Positions 30,188 through 39,489 of a stretch of DNA of 64,000 nt are shown here, piece by piece. Below the pieces are notes generated by a model. It saw only the letters and a list, made by a program, of their open reading frames with translations. It searched no databases and was not told the DNA's origin. The stretch spans positions 1 through 64,000 of the forward strand of contig JAJYLH010000018.1 in assembly GCA_021787845.1 (NCBI GenBank), given 5' to 3'. Both the position numbers and the translations under genes were made by a program. Position 1 is the first letter of the stretch. Each line of letters starts with the position of its first letter. The stretch is from Myxococcales bacterium (GTDB lineage Bacteria; Myxococcota; Myxococcia; Myxococcales; JAJYLH01).

Positions 30188-30877
30188 CTAGGCGACGAAC
30201 CGGTAACCCTCGCCGCGGACGCTCTCGATGTGCTCCGGCACGCTCGGGTTCGCTTCGAAATAGCGGCGGAGCCGGACGATGACGTTGTCGACGGTGCGTT
30301 CGGTCGGGTCTTTCTCCAGGCCCCAGACCTCGTCGAGGATGTCCTGGCGGCTGAGCGTCTGGCCCCGGTGGCGCGCGAAGAGCCGGAGCAGGCGCGTCTC
30401 CTTCTCGGAGAGCTGCACCTTGCCGACCTGGGTCGTCGCCTCGCGGGTCTCCAGGTTCACCTCGCAGCGGCCGAGCTGGAGCCGGCTCGCGCTGGGCAGG
30501 TGCCGCACGCCCTGGCTCCTGCGGACGAGCGCCCGGACGCGAGCGAGCAGCTCGGCCATCTCGAAGGGTTTGGTCAGGTAATCGTCGGCGCCGGCGTCGA
30601 GCCCCCGGACCTTCGAGGCGGGGTCGGAGCGCGCGGTCAGCATCAGGATGGGGACGGTGACCTCGGCGTCGCGCAGGCTCTTCGCGACGGAAAAGCCGCT
30701 CCGGCCGGGAAGCCCGAGGTCGAGCAGCAACAGGTCGAAGCGCTCCCCGAGCGCCCGCTGCCGAGCGGCCTCGCCGTCCAGCACCCAGTCGACCGCGAAC
30801 CCCTCGGCGCAGAGGTTGAGCTCGACCATCCGGCCGATCAGCGCCTCGTCCTCCGCGAGCAGGATGCGCGTCGCCAT
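30188..30877 (-). CDS. OmpR-family response regulator
   Basis: receiver (LLAEDEALIGRMV, LLLLDLGLPG, TKPF) plus winged-helix C-terminus (VDNVIVRLRRYF..VRGEGYRF). Confidence 0.93.
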   Translation of the reverse strand: MATRILLAEDEALIGRMVELNLCAEGFAVDWVLDGEAARQRALGERFDLLLLDLGLPGRSGFSVAKSLRDAEVTVPILMLTARSDPASKVRGLDAGADDYLTKPFEMAELLARVRALVRRSQGVRHLPSASRLQLGRCEVNLETREATTQVGKVQLSEKETRLLRLFARHRGQTLSRQDILDEVWGLEKDPTERTVDNVIVRLRRYFEANPSVPEHIESVRGEGYRFVA

Positions 30878-31274
30878 CTTCGCACCTCGCGGATCGCAGT
30901 CCGTTGCAAATGCCGTGCTCCCGGTACGCACCGGAAGAACGGCGAGCTCGGGCCGCCGCCCGCTGGAAAGGCGCGCGATTTCTGCGCCCCGAGGACGCGG
31001 TCGCGCACGATTTGCGTCGGGTCGCCGGCGCGGTCGCCGCCCGGCGAGGCCGAGTCACGGCGACGCTCCGAGCGGGCGGGCCAACACCTGGCCTCGGTCC
31101 GGCTCCAGCAATCTTCGCGGAGTGCGCTAACCGTAGAGGCGTGGAACCCTCTCCGGGTTTGGCTCGCGTCGAGTCCGATCAGCGAGGCGCTCGCTCGGAA
31201 CCTCCGTTCCGCGAGGTCTGACGTGAGCCACCCGCCGAGCCGGCTACCCGCGACGCCCGTGATAGCGTCGAGGG

Positions 31275-32435
31275 ATGCCTTCGCCCAAGCCGGACGAGAG
31301 CGGTTCCGTTACCCGGGTCGCCCGCAGCCGCGCCCGCCCGCCCCGGGCGAAGGTCTGGGTTGCCGGCGTGCTCGTCGCCGTCGGGCTGATCGCCGGTGCC
31401 TGGGCCTGGGTCGATTCGACCTCGAGCCGATGGGGTCGTTCACGCTCCTCGCCCCCAGGCTCCCCTTCCGCCCAGCAGGGGCGCTCCCGGCCATCAGATT
31501 CGCGCGACGAGTCCTTCGACCCGTCGCTGCTCGTCGATGAGCGCACCTGCTACTGGTCCTACGCGCCCAACATCGACCAGTCGTTGTCGGAGCCGGGGAC
31601 GCCCCTGTCCTTCCGGGTCCGCACCGACCAGAACGGCTTTCGCATCGGCGACCAGCCGCCCCCCCGGCACCCGCGCTGTCGCGTCGTCGTCGCCGGCGAT
31701 TCGTTCACCCTCGGCATGTGGGTCAGGGCGGACCAGGCCTTGCCCGCGGTCCTGGAGCGGCTCTTGAACCGGGAGGGCTATTCGGTCGAGGTCGACAACG
31801 GCGGGACGATGGACCAGACCATCTCCCAGGAGCGCACGAACCTCTTGAGCCGGTGGGCCGACGTGGGCGAACAGATCGCGGTGATCGCCACCTGCTCCAA
31901 CGACATCGAGGACATCGCGGCTCTAAAGGCGCAATCGTGCGACCTCGCGGTGCCGCCGAAGGCGAGCCTGCACCGGTTCGAACGCGCCGATTTCGGGAGC
32001 ATCTCCGAGCAGATCCGGGCGCAGTTCGTCGCCTGGCGGCGCCGGCTCGTCGGGTTCATCGGCCCACATGGCAACCACCTGCCGCGCTCGCGGGCCGAGT
32101 GCGACGCCGCGGCGGCCGAGTACCTGCACGAGGCCGTCGACACCGCGCGCGCCCTGCGCGGTCGTCACGTGCACCTGGCCTTCGATGTGCTCGAAGAGTT
32201 CTCGTGCGCTGCGGCAGTGGGTCCGTGGGGCAGCAGCGAGGTCGATGCCTTCCAGGCCCGCTTGACCGCTGCCGTGGAGCAGGAGGGCGCGGTGCTGCTC
32301 CAGTCCCCGGTGCTTCCACCCGCCGATCGGCTGCGGCCGTACGACGACCACCCGTCGCCCGCCGGCTATCGAATCTACGCGCGGGCGCTCGCCGACCGGC
32401 TGGAGAGCTCCGGCTGGCTGGACCGCTGCCGCTAG
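31275..32435 (+). CDS. SGNH/GDSL hydrolase-family protein with N-terminal TM
   Basis: VVVAGDSFTLGM block I; C-terminal DDHPSPAGYRIYA (DxxH catalytic block). Confidence 0.85.
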   Translation: MPSPKPDESGSVTRVARSRARPPRAKVWVAGVLVAVGLIAGAWAWVDSTSSRWGRSRSSPPGSPSAQQGRSRPSDSRDESFDPSLLVDERTCYWSYAPNIDQSLSEPGTPLSFRVRTDQNGFRIGDQPPPRHPRCRVVVAGDSFTLGMWVRADQALPAVLERLLNREGYSVEVDNGGTMDQTISQERTNLLSRWADVGEQIAVIATCSNDIEDIAALKAQSCDLAVPPKASLHRFERADFGSISEQIRAQFVAWRRRLVGFIGPHGNHLPRSRAECDAAAAEYLHEAVDTARALRGRHVHLAFDVLEEFSCAAAVGPWGSSEVDAFQARLTAAVEQEGAVLLQSPVLPPADRLRPYDDHPSPAGYRIYARALADRLESSGWLDRCR

Positions 32436-34250
32436 ATGCCCGCCGTTCTCGGACTGAGCGCCTACTTCCACGACAGCGCGGCCTGCCTCGTCCGCGAGCG
32501 GGGCATCGCCGCTGCCGTCCAGGAGGAGCGCTCGAGCCGGCTCAAGCACGACGCGCGCTTCCCGGCCCGCGCCGCCGGGGAGTGCCTGCGGGTCGCCGGG
32601 CTCTCGATCGACGAGGTCGACCTCGTCGTCCACTACGAGCTGCCACGCCTGCACGCCGAACGGGTGCTGCACAGCCAGATGCGGTTCTCCCCCCGCGCCT
32701 GGCGCGCGTTCCCCAAGGCCGTTCGCGGCCTCTTCGACGGCAAGCTCTGGGTCGAGCACGCCGTCGGCGAGGAGCTCTTCTACGACGGCCCCGTCCTCTT
32801 CGTTCCCCACCACCTCTCCCACGCCGCGAGCGCCTACCTGCCGTCCCCCTTCGACGAGGCGGCGGTCCTCACCGTCGACGGCGTCGGCGAATGGGCGACG
32901 ACCCTGCTCGCGCACGGAAAGGGGGGCAGCATCGAAAGCCTCGAGGAGCAGCGCTTCCCCCATTCACTAGGGCTCTTCTACGGCACGATGACCGCCTGGG
33001 CGGGCTTTCGGGTCAACTCGGGCGAGTACAAGCTGATGGGCCTCGCCCCCTACGGGCGGCCGCGCTTTGCCGAAGCGCTGCGGCAGGACGTCATCCGGGT
33101 CGGCGCGGACGGCTCGGTCAAGCTGAACCTCGAGCACTTCGATTTTCCGGCGGGCGTCGGGATGGGAAAGCCGAGCCTGGCGAGATTCCTCGGGGGCCCC
33201 CCGAGGGGCGCGGGCGAACCGCTGACCGAGCGGGAAGCGGACCTCGCGGCGAGCGCGCAGGCGATCACCGACGAGGCGCTCATCGCGATGGCCCGTCACG
33301 CGCGGGCGCGCACGGGCGCGCGGCATCTGTGCCTGGCAGGAGGGGTAGCGCTCAACTGCGTCGCGGTGTCGCGTCTTGGCGAGGCGGCGGGGTTCGACCG
33401 GGTGTTCGTGCAGCCGGCGGCGGGCGACGCGGGGGGCGCGCTCGGGGCGGCGCTGCTCGGGACGCAGCATCTCGCGCCCGGTTTTCGGCCGGAGCGGGCG
33501 CCGGACGGCGACGCGATGCAAGGCGCGCTCCTGGGGCCGGAGCCGACCGAGGCCGAGCTGGAGTCGGCGCTGCGGGGGAACGGCCTTGTCTTCACCCGCC
33601 ACGAGCCGGCGGACCTGGACGCGCGGGTCGCCGACCTGCTCGCTCGCGGTGAAATCGGCGGCTGGTTCCAGGGGCGGATGGAGTTCGGGCCGCGGGCGCT
33701 CGGGTCGCGCTCGATTCTCGCCGACCCGCGCGGCGCCGACGTGCGGGACCGGGTCAACCGCCACGTCAAGCAGCGGGAGGGCTTTCGCCCCTTTGCGCCG
33801 AGCGTGCTCGCCGAGAGCGCTGCCGAGTGGTTCGAGATCGACCGGCCGGAGCCGTACATGACCGGGCTCGTTCGCGTGCGCGGGTTCGAAGGCGTGGAGC
33901 GCACCCCCGCGGAGGGTCGCCCGCTCGAGCCATGGCCGGTGCGCTCGCCGCTGCCGGCGGTGACCCATGTCGACGGCACCGCGCGCGTGCAAACGGTCGA
34001 CCGGCGGGTGCATCCGCGATTTCACGCGCTCCTGTCCGCGTTTCGCGACCGCACCGGGGTGCCGGTGCTGCTCAACACCTCGTTCAACCTGCGCGGCGAG
34101 CCGCTGGTGGCGAGCCCCGAGGACGCCTGCCGGACCTTCGCCCACGCCGGGCTCGACCTCCTCGCGCTGGGCCCATTTCTCGTTCGCCGGTCGGAGCAGC
34201 GGCCCGGCGTCCTGGAGCGAATCGATGCGCCGACGCGCATCTCGGATTGA
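32436..34250 (+). CDS. NodU/CmcH-family carbamoyltransferase
   Basis: VLGLSAYFHDSAACLV; PHHLSHAASAYLPSPFDEAAVLTVDGVGEW; GRMEFGPRALGSRSILADPR; NTSFNLRGEPLV. Confidence 0.96.
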   Translation: MPAVLGLSAYFHDSAACLVRERGIAAAVQEERSSRLKHDARFPARAAGECLRVAGLSIDEVDLVVHYELPRLHAERVLHSQMRFSPRAWRAFPKAVRGLFDGKLWVEHAVGEELFYDGPVLFVPHHLSHAASAYLPSPFDEAAVLTVDGVGEWATTLLAHGKGGSIESLEEQRFPHSLGLFYGTMTAWAGFRVNSGEYKLMGLAPYGRPRFAEALRQDVIRVGADGSVKLNLEHFDFPAGVGMGKPSLARFLGGPPRGAGEPLTEREADLAASAQAITDEALIAMARHARARTGARHLCLAGGVALNCVAVSRLGEAAGFDRVFVQPAAGDAGGALGAALLGTQHLAPGFRPERAPDGDAMQGALLGPEPTEAELESALRGNGLVFTRHEPADLDARVADLLARGEIGGWFQGRMEFGPRALGSRSILADPRGADVRDRVNRHVKQREGFRPFAPSVLAESAAEWFEIDRPEPYMTGLVRVRGFEGVERTPAEGRPLEPWPVRSPLPAVTHVDGTARVQTVDRRVHPRFHALLSAFRDRTGVPVLLNTSFNLRGEPLVASPEDACRTFAHAGLDLLALGPFLVRRSEQRPGVLERIDAPTRISD

Positions 34251-34824
34251 TCGAGCGCAGCGCGCGGCGCTCGGAACCTTCACCGCGGTTTGCGTGCTCG
34301 TGGCTCTCGTCGGCGGCTTGCGCTCGCTCGCGCCGACGCTGCGGGGGCCCCTGTCGCTCGCTCTCGCCGCCGGCGGCCTCGTCGGGCTGGCGCTTCGTTT
34401 CGTCGCTGTGCGCGTGGCCGCCTGGTTGGCGAGACCGCTGCACTGGGGCTTGACCGCCGCCGGTAATCTCGTGAGCGGCACGCTGCTGTCGCTCCTCTAC
34501 CTCGCCCTCGTCTGGCCGTATTCGGCGCTCCTGGTGCGGCTCGGCCGGCTCGAGTCCGCCCAGGAGCCGTGGCCGCCGCCGGCCGCCTCGACCGGCTGGC
34601 TCCCGGTTTCCACCACCGCCGCCGAGGCTCGCCGCACGAGGCCCGGGAGCGCTCTTGCGGGGCTAACGGTTCGGCTCGGGGCGGCGGCGGCGCTACTGAG
34701 GTATCTGCGCGATCGTCCGACCGCGTTCCTCGTGCCGTTGGTGCTGCTCCTGCTCGCGCTCGGCCTCTTCGCGCTCCTCGGGAACGCGACCGGCCTCGGG
34801 CCGCTCATCTACACGCTGTTCTAA
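34225..34824 (+). CDS. SxtJ-like membrane protein fused to a DUF5989-like C-terminus
   Basis: two N-terminal TM segments; C-term RYLRDRPTAFLVPLVLLLLALGLFALLGNATGLGPLIYTLF; overlaps carbamoyltransferase 3' end. Confidence 0.72.
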   Translation: MRRRASRIDRAQRAALGTFTAVCVLVALVGGLRSLAPTLRGPLSLALAAGGLVGLALRFVAVRVAAWLARPLHWGLTAAGNLVSGTLLSLLYLALVWPYSALLVRLGRLESAQEPWPPPAASTGWLPVSTTAAEARRTRPGSALAGLTVRLGAAAALLRYLRDRPTAFLVPLVLLLLALGLFALLGNATGLGPLIYTLF

Positions 34825-34889
34825 AAGACCGCGGAACTCCGCGCGCAGCAGAGCGGCGCGGAGTCGCAGGGATCGAGCCGGGCGGCCGG

Positions 34890-37403
34890 CTATTGGCAGC
34901 CGCAGGCGGCCGCGGTCGACGAGCTGTTGTGCGGGTCGGGCGTCGTGGCGTCGAAGTCGGCCTGGTTCACGTTGGTGTCGGTGCAGCCGTTGTCCTTGCG
35001 CACAGCGGCAGTGGTGTTGCTGAGCGACGCGACCGCGCCCGAGCCTCCGGCGCAAGTCGACGGGCCGCTGCCGTACACGACGAGATCGACGATGCTGCTG
35101 TCCGTGCAGGACCCCAGCACGGTCGCCGTGTTGACGAGGGCCACGTTCCCGCTGGACTGGCTCAGGTCTTGGCTTCCGGTGGCGTCTGGCGTCGGCAAGG
35201 CGCTTCCGGCACCCGTCGAGCTCGTGTGCTCGCCGACGAGGTAGAACCCTCCAGGAGCGATGCTGCCAGTCAAGCTGGCGGCGGCGTGCCAGGTCGTCGT
35301 GCCCGACGCGGTCGACGCCGAGGCGTATTGGATCGTCCAGCCGTCGACCGCGACCGCCGTCGTCCCCCGGTTGTGCAGCTCGACGTAGTCCTCGTTGAAC
35401 GGCGCGCCGGCACCGCTGGTGCTGCCGCCGCCGCCGAAGACCTGGCTGATGACCACCGCCGGGTTGCAGGCGCCGCCGAAGCCGGCGAAGGTCGCGTTCG
35501 CGTGGTCGGCGGCGACGCCCGAGCCCAACGTGTCCTTGACGGTCGTGGCGACGGTGACGGTGTACGAGGTGCCGGCGGTCTGGCTGCCGGTGGTCACCGT
35601 GACGGTCGTGCCCGACGCGGTCGCGCCGCTGACCGAGAGCGACGCGTTCCCGCCGGTGATCGTGAACTGCGAGCCGTCCGCCTGGACGCTCGAAGGATCG
35701 AGGTGGCGGTCGAAGGTCAGGACGACCGTCGTCGCGGCGGTGGCGTTCGCGGAGAGCAGTTGCGGTGCCGGACAGGACGAGATGCCGGTGAAGTCGCTGG
35801 CCGAGTAGGAGGTCGGCTCGGCGGAAGTGGTCGGCGTCGTTCCCGCGGTCGTGAACCGCCACATCGGGCCTTGGGTCAGGGTGAAGGTGCAGCCCTGGGC
35901 GAGGTCGAGGGCGGCAGGAATCGACTGTTCCACCCGGAGGACGAAGTTCGCGCTCGCGGTCGGCATCCCGGTGGTCGTGATCTGCGCCATCAGGTGGCCG
36001 CTGCCGCTGGGCGTGAACGCGGTGGCGATGCTGCCCGTCACCTTCACGAGCCGGCTCTCGTAGTTGTCGATGTTGGTGAGGACGTCGCTCGCGGCGCTCA
36101 CGTCCTTGACCAGGCTGGAGACCGCGTTGCCGGTCGAGGCGCGGGCGAAGCCGGTGAGCGCGTTGACGTAGGTGAGGCCGTTCTCCTTCTCCAGGTCGGT
36201 CGCGGTGAAGCTAACCCCGTCGCCGACCGCCGGCGCCGGCGAGAGGGTGGAGGGGTCGACCTGGACGAAGAGCGCGGGCCCCGCCTGCTCGGCCTGGATG
36301 AAGAAGCCGGCCTTGTCGCTGCCGACCGCGGGCTTCAGGTAGGTGACGAAGACCCCGGAAATCGCGAGCGACTGGTTGGGGCCGACGGCGGCCGTCCGGG
36401 CGGCGGCGATGGCGGCGGAGCCGGTGCCGGAGGTGCCCGCGACGCAGGCGCCGTCCTGGCAACTCGGCGTCTGGCCGGAGCAGTCGCCGTTGGAGAGGCA
36501 TTGCACGCACTTGTCGGCCGTGGTGTCGCACTTCGGCGTCGCTCCCGAGCATCCCTGGGCGGCGGTGCAGGCGACGCAGGCGCCGTTCGAGCAGATGCCG
36601 TTCGCACCGGAGCAGTCGGTGGAGGCGAGGCAGGCGACGCACTTCCCGCCCGCGGTCGTGGTGTCGCACTTCGAGGTGGCGCCGGAGCACCCGTCGGTCG
36701 AGGTGCAGACGACGCACTGGCCGCTAGCGGTGTTGCACACCGGCGCCGCTCCCGAGCACTGGCCGTCGCCGGTGCAGGAGCTGTTGGCGACGCAGGCGTC
36801 GTTCTGGCAGGTCTGGCCGGTGGTGCAGCCGTCGGTCGAGGTGCAGACGACGCACTGGCCGCTAGCGGTGTCGCACACCGGCGTCGCTCCCGAGCACTGG
36901 CCGTCGCCGGTGCAGCCGGAGTTGGTGACGCAACGGCCGCCGGCGACGGAGGTGTCGCAGCTCCCGCCGGGGCATCCCTCGGCCGCCGTGCAGACGACGC
37001 AATTTCCAGTGGAGAGGTCGCAGACGCCCGCCGCGCCGGTGCAGTCGCGGTCGGACTGGCAGCCGCCGCCGACGCAGCGGCCGCCGGTGACGGAGGTGTC
37101 GCAGGACTCGCCGGCGGGGCAACCTTGGCTCGCCGTGCAGGTGACGCACTGACCGGAAGCGCTGTCGCACACCGGGGTCGCGCCGGAGCAGGCGCCGCAG
37201 GAGCCCCCGCCGTCAGGGGTGCCGTTGTTGCCGGCGATGCAGCTTCCGGTGGTATTGCAGATCTGTCCGGCGGGGCAGTCGGCGCTCGTCTGGCACTGGG
37301 AGGACGAGCAACCCCAAAGCCCAGCGGCAGCGATGCCGGCGACCACGAGGGCAGCCGGGAAGAGAGTGTGGACCCGCGCGGGGTGTGAGGTGGTTTTCAT
37401 CAT
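34890..37403 (-). CDS. Cys-rich repeat lipoprotein with lamin-tail-like (LTD) C-terminal domain
   Basis: repeated SGATPVCDTASGQCVVCT blocks; PAVVISQVFGGGGSTSG..NEDYVELHNRGTTAVAVDGWTIQY. Confidence 0.83.
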   Translation of the reverse strand: MMKTTSHPARVHTLFPAALVVAGIAAAGLWGCSSSQCQTSADCPAGQICNTTGSCIAGNNGTPDGGGSCGACSGATPVCDSASGQCVTCTASQGCPAGESCDTSVTGGRCVGGGCQSDRDCTGAAGVCDLSTGNCVVCTAAEGCPGGSCDTSVAGGRCVTNSGCTGDGQCSGATPVCDTASGQCVVCTSTDGCTTGQTCQNDACVANSSCTGDGQCSGAAPVCNTASGQCVVCTSTDGCSGATSKCDTTTAGGKCVACLASTDCSGANGICSNGACVACTAAQGCSGATPKCDTTADKCVQCLSNGDCSGQTPSCQDGACVAGTSGTGSAAIAAARTAAVGPNQSLAISGVFVTYLKPAVGSDKAGFFIQAEQAGPALFVQVDPSTLSPAPAVGDGVSFTATDLEKENGLTYVNALTGFARASTGNAVSSLVKDVSAASDVLTNIDNYESRLVKVTGSIATAFTPSGSGHLMAQITTTGMPTASANFVLRVEQSIPAALDLAQGCTFTLTQGPMWRFTTAGTTPTTSAEPTSYSASDFTGISSCPAPQLLSANATAATTVVLTFDRHLDPSSVQADGSQFTITGGNASLSVSGATASGTTVTVTTGSQTAGTSYTVTVATTVKDTLGSGVAADHANATFAGFGGACNPAVVISQVFGGGGSTSGAGAPFNEDYVELHNRGTTAVAVDGWTIQYASASTASGTTTWHAAASLTGSIAPGGFYLVGEHTSSTGAGSALPTPDATGSQDLSQSSGNVALVNTATVLGSCTDSSIVDLVVYGSGPSTCAGGSGAVASLSNTTAAVRKDNGCTDTNVNQADFDATTPDPHNSSSTAAACGCQ

Positions 37404-37648
37404 GGCGGGCGCACAGTAGACGAAGCGGGCGCCAAGTCAAGCGGCCGGGTTCAGGCCGCGGGGCGACGCTGGTGCTGCGCCGCTTCTGCGGGCGGCGACG
37501 AGCGGCGAGGGGCCGCTCGGTGAAGCGGCACCCTTCCCGAGACGGGTGCGGGTCGAGGAACGGTCGCGCTTGGGCGCGACGCTGGCCAGGGCTCGCGCCA
37601 GCGGCTCGCACGTTGCGTTCGAGGGGCCGCTGTGCTCAGGATCGGCGG

Positions 37649-39397
37649 ATGATCGAAAGTCCTTCGCCCGCCGCGGCGCGCCAGGTTTCCCCGGCTGCTG
37701 GGTCGTCGGAGCCGCGTGAGACCGGGTGGCGGCGGGAGTGGACCAAGCCTGCCGCGTTCATCGGGGTTTCGGCGGGCGTCCTGGTCACGACGGTGTGGTG
37801 GGCGAACAGCATCGCCGCCCGGGTGAACGGCGACCTCTCGCACCTGTTCGTCTTCCCCCGCTTGTTCGTGGCCTACGACCGACCCGCCGCGATCCACGTC
37901 GCGCTGGCCTTCGTCGTCGCGCTCGGGGCGGCCCGGCTCGTCCCCGCGGCCCGGTTCGACCGGATGGCGCGGTGGATCGCGGAGAACCCGGTCCTGTTCT
38001 CCCTGCTCGCGTTCGTCATCCTCGCGGCGGGCGCGTATCTCGCCTACGATCACTACCCGCTCGCGCTGGACGAGTTCGCGCAGTACTTCCAGGCGGAAGT
38101 CTTCGCGCACGGACGGTTGTCCGGACAGTATCCGCCAGGCTTGGTGCGTGGCCTGTTGCCGATGCCGGATCAGTTCTTCTTCTTCTCGGCGCGTACCGGA
38201 AGAGTGGTGTCCGGGTACTGGCCCGGGTTCCCGCTCCTGTTGACGCCCTTCATGTTCTTGCACGTTCCCTGGGTGGCCAATCCGGCGGTCGGGGTCGTCG
38301 GCATCCTTCTCGTCAGGCATCTCGCCCTGAAGCTGATGCCCGAGACCCCTCAGGCCGCGGGCTGGGCGATGCTCTTCATGCTGGCCTCGCCCTCGTTCTC
38401 GATCAATGCGATCTCCTTCTACTCGATGAACGCGTACCTGACCCTGGGGCTTGCGTACGCGGCGCTCCTTCTGGAGCTGACGCCCGGGCGCCTGTTCGCC
38501 GCGGGCCTGGTGGGCTCGTTCGCGCTCGTGCAGCACAACCCGTTTCCCCACGCGCTCTTCGCGATTCCGTGGCTCGTCTGGCTGGCGATTCGCCGGGATC
38601 GTCTGCGCAACCTGTCTTGGATCGGCCTCGGCTATCTGCCGCTGACGGTCGGGATACTCTACGGATGGTGGGTCTTCCAGCGGGTGCTCGCGGGCGCTCC
38701 GGCCGACGTGGCGGCGGCCACCGAAAGTCCCCTCCGCATCGCCGCCACCCTGGGCGGACATCTCGGCGCGTTCGGCCTGCCGGACCCGAGCATTCTCACC
38801 GAGCGCGCGCTCGCGACGCTCAAGGTCTTCCTCTGGGCCGTGCCCGGACTGGTGATCATCGCAGCCTGGGGCTACTGGCGCCTGCGCGGACAGACCATCG
38901 CGCGCTTGCTCATGCTTTCGGCGGCCATCACCTACGCCGCCTACTTCCTCGTCGTGTTCGATCAAGGCCATGGCTGGGGAGACCGCTACTTCCATCCCGC
39001 CTGGGGAGTCCTGCCGTTGTTTGGCGCGGCGTGGGTGACGGAGCGCCGAGAAGGTTTCCGGTGGGCCCGGTTGATGGGATCCCTGGCCGCCGTCAGCCTC
39101 CTCGTCCTGACGCCCGTCCGCATGATGAACGCCCATGGGTTCATCGAGCTGTGCGAAGGCCAGGCGCCGCCGCGAGATCCCAGCAAGCGGCAGGTCAGCT
39201 TCGTGAACGTGCTGCCCGGCGGCGACCGCTACTACCCGGACGACGCCGTGCGCAACGACCCGTTCCTGCGAAATCCGTCCATCGTTCTCATGAGCCGCGG
39301 CTTTGGCAAGGATGAACAGCTCATCCACCGGAACTACCCGCACGCGAAGCTCGTCTTCTGGGGCTCCCACGGCAGCGTGTGGGACCTGAACGAGTGA
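37649..39397 (+). CDS. polytopic membrane glycosyltransferase-like protein
   Basis: many TM helices, early AYDHYPLALDEFAQYFQAEVFA acidic loop typical of GT39/ArnT-like enzymes. Confidence 0.65.
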   Translation: MIESPSPAAARQVSPAAGSSEPRETGWRREWTKPAAFIGVSAGVLVTTVWWANSIAARVNGDLSHLFVFPRLFVAYDRPAAIHVALAFVVALGAARLVPAARFDRMARWIAENPVLFSLLAFVILAAGAYLAYDHYPLALDEFAQYFQAEVFAHGRLSGQYPPGLVRGLLPMPDQFFFFSARTGRVVSGYWPGFPLLLTPFMFLHVPWVANPAVGVVGILLVRHLALKLMPETPQAAGWAMLFMLASPSFSINAISFYSMNAYLTLGLAYAALLLELTPGRLFAAGLVGSFALVQHNPFPHALFAIPWLVWLAIRRDRLRNLSWIGLGYLPLTVGILYGWWVFQRVLAGAPADVAAATESPLRIAATLGGHLGAFGLPDPSILTERALATLKVFLWAVPGLVIIAAWGYWRLRGQTIARLLMLSAAITYAAYFLVVFDQGHGWGDRYFHPAWGVLPLFGAAWVTERREGFRWARLMGSLAAVSLLVLTPVRMMNAHGFIELCEGQAPPRDPSKRQVSFVNVLPGGDRYYPDDAVRNDPFLRNPSIVLMSRGFGKDEQLIHRNYPHAKLVFWGSHGSVWDLNE

Positions 39398-39489
39398 AAT
39401 CATCCTTGCCTCTCTCCCGGTTTCTCGAGCCTGCCTCCCGGTTGCCGGTGGTCCGGGGGCGTCCGTCGGGAAAGGGGAGTCGAACCCCG

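Noticed and set aside
34569-37388. 939-aa plus-strand ORF opposite the Cys-rich lipoprotein
   Set aside because: Low-complexity Gly/Ala/Arg mirror of the real minus-strand gene.
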